From: Methylacidiphilum sp.
Lineage (GTDB): Bacteria; Verrucomicrobiota; Verrucomicrobiia; CAIQCK01
Direction of reading: 5' to 3'
Assembly: GCA_020718125.1 (NCBI GenBank)
Contig: DYDC01000213.1
Span: forward strand, 1 to 5,163
Length of the DNA stretch: 5,163 nt
Shown in pieces: positions 1 through 5,163 of this stretch (its first letter is position 1; every line of letters begins with the position of its first letter). The notes under the pieces were generated by a model that saw only the letters and a program-made list of their open reading frames with translations, was not told the DNA's origin and searched no databases. The position numbers and the translations under genes were made by a program.

Positions 1-55
1 TATTCTCGTCCGTCCCTCTGGGACTTGATCGTGGTGCGTGTGTCAAGTTGCGCCC
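1..55 (-). repeat. Left copy of a hairpin-rich intergenic repeat (partial, cut by window start)
   Basis: Read on the minus strand, this segment matches the start of the repeat at the right end of the window. The innermost 20 bases (36-55) are identical to 5047-5066. After a small length difference comes a GTCCC/GGGAC hairpin (12-24, three-base loop) and a tail ending GAGAATA, as in the right copy. A second stem, ACTTGA (23-28) with TCAAGT (43-48), is also present. The copy is oriented so that its conserved inner edge faces the genes and its hairpins point outwards. The rest of the element would lie to the left of the window. No protein is encoded in it. I infer a dispersed, non-coding intergenic repeat; the family name is unknown to me. 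Confidence 0.8.
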
Positions 56-56
56 C

Positions 57-173
57 TACGAGAAGATCGTGCGCTGGGCCGGCATGGCCGAGAAAGCCGT
101 GCGCGCTCTCTGTCCGTCGCCGGATTGGACCAAGGACTATTACGTCCAGCAGAAGCTGGAGCAGCCGTGGCCC
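57..173 (+). pseudogene. Probable remnant of an unidentified protein-coding gene
   Basis: These 117 bases lie between the left repeat and the DUF1846 stop codon. In the plus frame starting at 57 they read as 39 codons of convincing protein, beginning YEKIVRWAGMAEKAV and including DWTKDYYVQQKLEQPW. GC by codon position is about 62, 44 and 87 percent (24, 17 and 34 of 39), the pattern expected of real coding DNA in a GC-rich genome. The mirror minus-strand frame contains a stop. No start codon with a ribosome site and no stop codon belong to it: on the left it meets the repeat, and on the right it runs straight into antisense of the DUF1846 gene. It therefore looks like an internal piece of a gene that was cut on both sides. 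I do not recognise the protein family. The alternative is a chance open frame in an intergenic spacer. Confidence 0.4.
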
Positions 174-1691
174 TCAGGACTCGAAGAGGTTCTTCGTCGC
201 AAAGTTCGGCTCGCTGGTGAGGTTGACGCCGAGCCGCCGCAAGCCGGCCTCGTCGCCGGGCGTTGGCATGTGCGTCATGTGGACTTCGCAGCCACGAAGC
301 TCCTTGAGTTTCTCCATTGCCATCTGCGCGGCCGGGTTGCTGCCGGCGCTGATGCTGAGCGCGATGAGCGTTTCGTCGAGGTCCAGGCTGAGGGTGCGCG
401 CGTTAAGGATGTGCTTCTTCAGGTTGGCGATGGACTCGACCACGCTGGGCGGCAACAACGGCATCTTGCGCGGGATTTCAGCGAGCTTCTTCGCCGCGTT
501 GAGGATGAGGCCGGAGGCGGCATGGAGCAGCGGCGAGTTGCTGCCGGTGATGATCTCGCCGTCGCGCAATTCCAGCGCCGCGCCGCAGAAGATGCCTTCG
601 TTGCCTTTTCCGGCCGTCATGGCGTCCCGCGCCGCGTTCCGCGCCGCGTTCACGGCCGGACGTTCCTCCGGCTTGACGCCGACCTCTTCCATGATCATCG
701 CGATGCGCTGGGTCGTGTCTTTGTCGGCAAAGCCCATCGCATATTCGCAATGGTATCGGAAGTAACGGCGGATGATTTCCTGCCGGGCCGCCTCGCGCAC
801 GGCCGCGTCGTCCACGATGCCGAAGCCGGCTTTGTTGACGCCCATGTCGGTCGGCGAGTTGTAGGGCGACTTCGCGCCGGTGATCCGCTCCAGGAGCCGC
901 TTGAGCACGGGGAACAGCTCCACATCGCGGTTGTAGTTGATCGCCGTCTGGCCGTAGGCCTCCATGTGGTGCGGATCGATGAGGTTGAAGTCCTTGAGGT
1001 CCACCGTCGCGGCCTCGTAGGCGATGTTGACCGGGTGCTTCAACGGGAGGTTCCATATCGGGAACGTCTCGAACTTGGCGTAGCCGGAATTGGTGCCGCG
1101 CTTGTGGTCGTGATAAAGCTGCGAGAGGCACGTCGAGAGTTTGCCGCTGCCGGGGCCGGGGCCGGTGACCACGACGAGCGGTTTGGTCGTTGGGATGTAG
1201 TCGTTGCGGCCATAGCCCTCCTCGCTCGCGATCGCGTCCACGTCGGTCGGATAATCACGAATCGGATAGTGCAGGAACACCGGCACGCCGCGCCGTTCGA
1301 GCTTGTTCTTGAAGATCGTCGCCGCGGACTGGTTTTGGAACCGCGTGATGACGACGCCGGTGACGGCGATGCCCCACGCGCGCAGATCGTCAATCAGCTT
1401 CAGCGCGTCCACGTCGTAGGTGATGCCAAAGTCGGCGCGCACCTTCTTGCGCTCGATGTCGCCGGCGTAGATGCAGAGGATGATGTCGGCTCGGTCCTTG
1501 AGCTGCTGGAGCAGCCGCATCTTCACGTTCGGGTCGAACCCCGGCAGCACGCGCGCGGCGTGGTAATCGAAGACGATCTTGCCGCCAAACTCCAGGTAGA
1601 GCTTGTTGTCGGACTTGCTGGCCCGCTCCAGAATCGCCGCGGTCTGCTCGGCGAGATACTTCTCGTTGTCGAAACCCGTTTTCATGGTCAT
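174..1691 (-). CDS. DUF1846 / UPF0371 family protein, function unknown
   Basis: The gene encodes 505 aa ending in TGA at 176-174, the usual length for the DUF1846 (UPF0371) family. Family hallmarks run along the whole protein: GFDNEKYL (6-13), LYLEFGGK (31-38), HAARVLPGFDP (44-54), the glycine-rich TGPGPGSGKLSTCLSQLYHD (176-195), KFETFPIWNLPLKHPVN (206-222), NYNRDVELFPVLKR (252-265), SPTDMGVN (279-286) and LIALSISA (442-449) near the C terminus. The GPGPGSGK loop resembles a P-loop but is not an exact Walker A. There is no signal peptide or membrane segment, so a cytoplasmic protein is expected. The first ATG (1691) has only a weak AGGA 13 bases upstream (1705-1708). The in-frame ATG at 1685 would give MKTGFDNE, a start like many family members, so the true start could be either. 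The gene begins 35 bases after carB and is probably co-transcribed with it. Crystal structures of family members are known to me, but no firm biochemical role. Confidence 0.95.
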   Translation of the reverse strand: MTMKTGFDNEKYLAEQTAAILERASKSDNKLYLEFGGKIVFDYHAARVLPGFDPNVKMRLLQQLKDRADIILCIYAGDIERKKVRADFGITYDVDALKLIDDLRAWGIAVTGVVITRFQNQSAATIFKNKLERRGVPVFLHYPIRDYPTDVDAIASEEGYGRNDYIPTTKPLVVVTGPGPGSGKLSTCLSQLYHDHKRGTNSGYAKFETFPIWNLPLKHPVNIAYEAATVDLKDFNLIDPHHMEAYGQTAINYNRDVELFPVLKRLLERITGAKSPYNSPTDMGVNKAGFGIVDDAAVREAARQEIIRRYFRYHCEYAMGFADKDTTQRIAMIMEEVGVKPEERPAVNAARNAARDAMTAGKGNEGIFCGAALELRDGEIITGSNSPLLHAASGLILNAAKKLAEIPRKMPLLPPSVVESIANLKKHILNARTLSLDLDETLIALSISAGSNPAAQMAMEKLKELRGCEVHMTHMPTPGDEAGLRRLGVNLTSEPNFATKNLFES

Positions 1692-1726
1692 ACGCTTGAA
1701 GCCGTCCTGATGTGCCCGCTAGCGCC
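1692..1726 (-). other. Short carB to DUF1846 gap, probably within one transcript
   Basis: Only 35 bases separate the carB stop (TAG at 1729-1727) from the first DUF1846 ATG. I see no terminator hairpin with a T-run and no promoter pair in it. A weak AGGA at 1705-1708 is the only ribosome-site candidate and sits rather far from the start. The spacing suggests an operon in which the second gene may be translated less efficiently or by a leaderless or coupled mechanism; this is inference from spacing only. Confidence 0.5.
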
Positions 1727-4700
1727 CTACGCCAGCGGCGCGTTTTTCACGTCCTGGTGATACTCCTGCAGCGATTTCACGCCGGCGCGGCCTTTCTGCA
1801 CGGCGCCGATGCCTTTGGCGGCGGCCAACGCGGCAGCGAGGGTCGTCACATAGGGAACCTTGTGTTTGATTGCGTTCTTGCGGATGTAGGAATCGTCCGA
1901 CTGGCTGCTCTTGCCGGCGGGCGTGTTGATGATGAGCTGGATGTCGCCGTTCTTGATCGCGTCCACGATGTCAGGCCGGCCTTCGTTGGTCTTGTTGATC
2001 TTCTCCGACTTGATGCCGCGCCCGGCAAACCGCCGGTGTGTGCCGTTGGTCGCGAGCACCTTGAAGCCGAGTTTGTTGAACTCGGCGGCGACTTTGCACG
2101 CGGCGGCTTTGTCGCGCTCGTTGACGGTGATCAGCACGGCGCCGGAGGCCGGCAGCGCGGGCGTGGCGGCTTCCTCGGCCTTGAAGTAAGCCATGCCGAA
2201 CGAGTCGGCCATGCCGAGCACCTCGCCGGTCGAGCGCATCTCCGGGCCGAGCACGGGGTCCACCTCCGGGAACATGCTGAACGGCATGACCGCCTCCTTG
2301 ACGCCGAAGTGCGGGATGCGTTTCTGCACGAGTCCGAGAGCGCGCAGTTTTTTGCCGAGCATGAGCTGCGTGGCGATGCGCGCCATGGAGATGTTGCAGA
2401 CCTTCGAGACCAGCGGCACCGTGCGTGACGCGCGCGGGTTGGCTTCGAGGCAATAGACCTTATCGTTGCAGATCGCATACTGCATGTTCATCAGGCCGAC
2501 GACGTGCAGTTCCTTGGCGATCTTGCGTGTGTAGTCGCGGATGGTTTGGAGATGCTTCGGCGGGATGCTGATGGGCGGGATCACGCACGCCGAGTCGCCG
2601 GAGTGAATGCCGGCCTGCTCGATGTGTTCCATGACCGCCGGGATGAACACATCGCCGTCGTCCGCCAACGCGTCGGCTTCGCACTCCAGCGCGTTTTCGA
2701 GGAACTTGTCTATCAGGATCGGACGGTCGGGCGTCACGTCCACCGCGGCGGCGACGTAACGCTTCAGCATCTCCTCGTCATAGACGATTTCCATGCCGCG
2801 TCCGCCGAGCACGAACGATGGGCGCAGCATCAACGGGTAGCCGATGCGGTTCGCCACCGTGACGGCTTCTTCGAGATTGCTGGCCATGCCGGATTCCGGC
2901 ATCGGGATGCCTAGCTCCTCCATCATCTTGCGGAACCGGTCGCGGTCTTCGGCGAGGTCAATCGTGTCAGGACTTGTGCCGAGGACGTTCACGCCCGCGG
3001 CGGCGAGTTGGTTGGCGAGGTTCAACGGCGTCTGGCCGCCGAACTGCACGATGGCACCGAGCGGCTTTTCCTTCCCGTAGATGCTCAGCACGTCTTCGAC
3101 AGTGAGCGGCTCGAAGTAGAGTTTGCTGGAGGTGTCGTAGTCGGTCGAGACAGTCTCCGGGTTGCAGTTGATCATGATCGCCTCGTAGCCCTCATCGCGA
3201 AGCGCGAGCGCGGCGTGGACGCAGCAGTAATCGAACTCGATGCCCTGGCCGATGCGGTTTGGGCCGCCGCCGAGCACGAGGACCTTGCGCCCGTTGGAGG
3301 AGGTGGTCTTGTCGGGCGCGTTGTAGGTCGAGTAGTAGTAGGCCGCGTTCTCGACGCCGCTGACCGGCACCGCGTCCCAAGCCTCGGCGAGGCCAAGCTC
3401 CAGCCGGCGCGCGCGAATCTCGTTTTCGGCGATGCCGAGAATCTTCGAGAGATAGCGGTCAGCGAACCCGTCCTTCTTCGCCTGCACAAACAGGTCGTCC
3501 GGCACCTGCTTGCCCTTGAACTTGAGAAGCTTCTCCTCCAGTTCGACCAACTCCTTCATCTGCTGGATGAACCACGCCTTGATGTAGGTCTTGGCGTGCA
3601 GTTCATCCACCTTGGCGCCCTTGCGCAACGCCTCATACATGATGAACTGCCGCTCGCTGCTCGGCTGGTTGAGCATCGCCATCAGATCCTCCAGCGAACG
3701 TTGGTTGAAGTCCTTCGCGAAGCCCAGCCCGTGCCGGCCGTTCTCCAGCGAGCGGATGGATTTCTGGAACGCCTCCTTGTAGTTCTTGCCGATGCTCATC
3801 ACCTCGCCGACGGCGCGCATCTGGGTGCCGAGTTTGTCCTCGGCGTCCTTGAACTTCTCGAACGCCCAGCGCGAGAACTTCACGACGACGTAATCGCCGG
3901 AGGGCTTGTATTTCTCCAGCGTGCCTTCCTTCCAGTAGGGGATTTCGTCGAGCGTCAGCCCGGCGGCGAGCTTGGCGGAGATGAGCGCGATGGGGAACCC
4001 GGTCGCCTTCGACGCGAGCGCGGAGGAGCGCGACGTGCGCGGGTTGATCTCGATGATGACTATGCGGCCGGTCCTCGGGTCGTGCGCAAACTGGATGTTG
4101 GTGCCGCCGATGACCTGGATGGCCTCGACGACTCGATAGGAGTAGTCCTGCAGCTTCTTCTGCAACTCCGGCGAGATCGTCAGCATCGGCGCGACGCAAT
4201 ACGAGTCGCCCGTATGCACGCCCATTGCGTCCACGTTCTCGATGAAGCAGACGGTGATCATCTGGTTCTTGGCGTCGCGGACGACCTCCAGTTCCAGCTC
4301 CTCCCAGCCGAGCACCGACTCCTCGATCAAAATCTGGTGAATCATGCTGGCCGCGAGACCGCGGCTGGCGACGGTGCGCAGTTCCTCGATGTTATAGACA
4401 AGGCCACCGCCGGTGCCGCCCATCGTGTAAGCGGGGCGCACCACCACCGGATAGCCGAGACGCGCGGCAATCTTCTCCGCTTCCTCGATCGTGTAGGCTG
4501 GGTCGCTGTCGGGCATGGGGATGCCGAGCCGCTGCATCGTCTCCTTGAACACGATGCGGTCCTCGCCGCGCTGGATGGCGTCTATGTTCACGCCGATGAC
4601 CTTCACGCCGTATTTCTCCAGCACGCCGGCCTTGGCCAGCTCGGAGGAAAGATTCAGGCCGGTCTGGCCGCCGAGGTTGGGCAGCAACGCGTCGGGCCGC

Positions 4701-4942
4701 TCCTTCTCGATGATCTTGGTCATGGTCTGCACGTTCAACGGCTCGATGTAGGTGGCGTCGGCCATGCCGGGATCGGTCATGATCGTGGCAGGGTTGGAGT
4801 TCACCAGCACAATCTCGTATCCCAGCCCCTTGAGCGCCTTGCACGCCTGGGAACCGGAATAATCGAACTCGCACGCCTGTCCGATCACGATTGGACCGGA
4901 ACCGATAATCATCACCTTGTGAACGTCGTTGCGTCTCGGCAT
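1727..4942 (-). CDS. carB: Carbamoyl-phosphate synthase, large (ammonia-using) subunit
   Basis: The enzyme makes carbamoyl phosphate from bicarbonate, ammonia and two ATP for pyrimidine and arginine synthesis; ammonia comes from glutamine through CarA. The protein has 1071 aa, close to E. coli CarB (1073), and shows both homologous halves. The first synthetase unit (about 1-400) has GPIVIGQACEFDYSG, MGGTGGG (174-180) and the metal-binding INPR motif with E298 and N300. The oligomerisation region covers about 401-550. The second unit (about 552-930) has GGGPNRIGQGIEFDY (558-572), GGQTPLNL, MEHIEQAGIHSGDSAC and EANPR with E833 and N835. The C-terminal allosteric domain (about 931-1071) carries ATNGT and NKTNEGRP. 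By alignment from memory, the E. coli ornithine-site residues are kept (H773, E775, D783, E883). Most of the nucleotide-effector site is kept too (K945, T965, T968, K984, N1006), with proline at 1008. The start at 4942 is chosen because of AAGGAG seven bases upstream and the MPRRNDVHKVMIIG N terminus typical of the family. carA is not adjacent. Confidence 0.99.
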   Translation of the reverse strand: MPRRNDVHKVMIIGSGPIVIGQACEFDYSGSQACKALKGLGYEIVLVNSNPATIMTDPGMADATYIEPLNVQTMTKIIEKERPDALLPNLGGQTGLNLSSELAKAGVLEKYGVKVIGVNIDAIQRGEDRIVFKETMQRLGIPMPDSDPAYTIEEAEKIAARLGYPVVVRPAYTMGGTGGGLVYNIEELRTVASRGLAASMIHQILIEESVLGWEELELEVVRDAKNQMITVCFIENVDAMGVHTGDSYCVAPMLTISPELQKKLQDYSYRVVEAIQVIGGTNIQFAHDPRTGRIVIIEINPRTSRSSALASKATGFPIALISAKLAAGLTLDEIPYWKEGTLEKYKPSGDYVVVKFSRWAFEKFKDAEDKLGTQMRAVGEVMSIGKNYKEAFQKSIRSLENGRHGLGFAKDFNQRSLEDLMAMLNQPSSERQFIMYEALRKGAKVDELHAKTYIKAWFIQQMKELVELEEKLLKFKGKQVPDDLFVQAKKDGFADRYLSKILGIAENEIRARRLELGLAEAWDAVPVSGVENAAYYYSTYNAPDKTTSSNGRKVLVLGGGPNRIGQGIEFDYCCVHAALALRDEGYEAIMINCNPETVSTDYDTSSKLYFEPLTVEDVLSIYGKEKPLGAIVQFGGQTPLNLANQLAAAGVNVLGTSPDTIDLAEDRDRFRKMMEELGIPMPESGMASNLEEAVTVANRIGYPLMLRPSFVLGGRGMEIVYDEEMLKRYVAAAVDVTPDRPILIDKFLENALECEADALADDGDVFIPAVMEHIEQAGIHSGDSACVIPPISIPPKHLQTIRDYTRKIAKELHVVGLMNMQYAICNDKVYCLEANPRASRTVPLVSKVCNISMARIATQLMLGKKLRALGLVQKRIPHFGVKEAVMPFSMFPEVDPVLGPEMRSTGEVLGMADSFGMAYFKAEEAATPALPASGAVLITVNERDKAAACKVAAEFNKLGFKVLATNGTHRRFAGRGIKSEKINKTNEGRPDIVDAIKNGDIQLIINTPAGKSSQSDDSYIRKNAIKHKVPYVTTLAAALAAAKGIGAVQKGRAGVKSLQEYHQDVKNAPLA

Positions 4943-4949
4943 GTCGTTG

Positions 4950-4955
4950 CTCCTT
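4950..4955 (-). promoter_or_regulatory. Ribosome binding site of carB
   Basis: On the minus strand AAGGAG lies seven bases upstream of the ATG at 4942-4940. It fixes the carB start and argues against the longer open frame that continues upstream to 5131, which would add 63 residues of non-CarB sequence read out of the leader and the repeat. Confidence 0.85.
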
Positions 4956-5046
4956 GGATGTTGAAGAACTTGGATTGGAAATCTCGACCGCAGCCTAGCA
5001 GTCACTCTTATCGGCGCAAGAGCAAAATCCAAAGGTCCACCCACAT
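4956..5046 (-). other. carB leader and upstream spacer, no clear promoter
   Basis: This 91-base stretch between the carB ribosome site and the right repeat should contain the promoter of carB unless transcription enters through the repeat. I find no good sigma-70 pair; the best candidate on the minus strand, TTTGGA then 17 bases then TAAGAG, matches the consensus at only about half of the positions. A small inverted repeat, CTCTT (5005-5009) with AAGAG (5018-5022), and two copies of ATCCAAG near the ribosome site are present but too short to interpret. No attenuator with a T-run and no recognisable riboswitch is visible. Confidence 0.4.
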
Positions 5047-5163
5047 GGGCGCAACTTGACACACGCGCCAAGTCCCGAAAGGGACGGTCGAGAATAGCCC
5101 GGCGTTTCAACGCCGGGTGGGCTGGCAACAAGGAACAAGCCCCGTCAGGGGGAATGGCACTTA
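5047..5163 (+). repeat. Right copy of the hairpin-rich intergenic repeat (cut by window end)
   Basis: Starting at GGGCGCAACTTGACACACG (5047-5065), this element is an inverted counterpart of positions 1-55 and extends further. It is built of successive stem modules: ACTTG (5054-5058) with CAAGT (5069-5073); GTCCC (5072-5076) with GGGAC (5081-5085) around a GAAA loop; the strong CCCGGCGTT/AACGCCGGG hairpin (5098-5117); an alternative AGCCC (5096-5100) with GGGCT (5119-5123); and CCCC (5140-5143) with GGGG (5148-5151) around GTCA. It encodes nothing convincing. Modular repeats of this look are common between genes in some Verrucomicrobia and related bacteria as far as I recall. It may be a non-autonomous element of the REP type moved by a transposase elsewhere in the genome, which is inference. 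Confidence 0.8.
5098..5117. repeat. Strong GC-rich palindromic hairpin inside the right repeat
   Basis: CCCGGCGTT and AACGCCGGG are perfect complements separated by two bases (TC), so eight or nine pairs can form with a tight loop. It is the most stable structure visible in the window. There is no T-run on either side, so it is not a standard intrinsic terminator, though it could slow polymerase or protect transcript ends. Confidence 0.85.

Noticed and set aside
360..385. HAD-phosphatase-like motif DLDETL (residues 437-442) in the DUF1846 protein
   Set aside because: It matches the HAD motif I pattern by sequence, but it sits near the C terminus with no room or trace of the later HAD motifs, and it lies in the family's own conserved LDE-LIALSISA segment.
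174..1760. Very long plus-strand open frame (570 codons from 48) antisense to the DUF1846 gene and the end of carB
   Set aside because: From 174 on it lies opposite well-recognised genes, and its translation is low-complexity with many Arg, Val, His and Asp residues, as expected for the mirror frame of GC-biased codons. Only the part before 174 looks like real protein, and it is reported separately.
3008..5059. 683-codon plus-strand open frame opposite carB
   Set aside because: It is fully antisense to the CarB coding region, has shadow-frame composition, and has no plausible ribosome site or family resemblance.
5056..5061. Perfect TTGACA -35 box in the right repeat (and its mirror in the left copy), directed outward
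   Set aside because: No -10-like sequence lies 16-18 bases downstream in either copy, so I do not call a promoter.
5098..5117. Intrinsic terminator at the CCCGGCGTT hairpin
   Set aside because: No T-run follows the stem on either strand; it fits better as part of the repeat.
4943..5131. N-terminal extension of CarB by 63 residues
   Set aside because: The added residues do not resemble CarB, they are read out of the leader and the repeat, and the ATG at 4942 has a good Shine-Dalgarno at the right distance.

Overview
This GC-rich window holds two complete genes on the minus strand: carB, the large subunit of carbamoyl-phosphate synthase, followed by a DUF1846/UPF0371-family gene. The two genes are enclosed by two inverted copies of a hairpin-rich intergenic repeat. 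The style of the repeat (short GTCCC/GGGAC, CCCGGCGTT/AACGCCGGG and CCCC/GGGG hairpins), together with GC-biased codons, resembles what I recall from Verrucomicrobia of the Pedosphaera/Limisphaerales type. Similar repeats also occur in other soil and freshwater phyla, so the assignment is only a suggestion.

Layout, left to right. Positions 1-55: the left repeat copy, cut by the window edge. Positions 57-173: a short stretch with strong plus-strand coding signature but no start and no stop of its own, probably a gene remnant. Positions 174-1691 (minus): the DUF1846 protein, 505 aa, complete. Positions 1692-1726: a 35-base gap. Positions 1727-4942 (minus): CarB, 1071 aa, complete, with a good Shine-Dalgarno. 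Positions 4943-5046: the carB leader, with no convincing promoter or attenuator. Positions 5047-5163: the right repeat copy, inverted relative to the left one and running off the window.

CarB makes carbamoyl phosphate for pyrimidine and arginine synthesis, using ammonia delivered by CarA, which is not in this window. The short gap suggests that the DUF1846 gene is co-transcribed behind carB. The function of DUF1846 is not established, so the linkage is a clue rather than an explanation.

I see no defence system, CRISPR array, transposase, tRNA or rRNA. The genes themselves look like ordinary housekeeping genes. The parts worth a second look are the paired inverted repeats that share the same inner edge, the preservation of their stems despite sequence drift, and the gene remnant between the left repeat and the DUF1846 stop codon.
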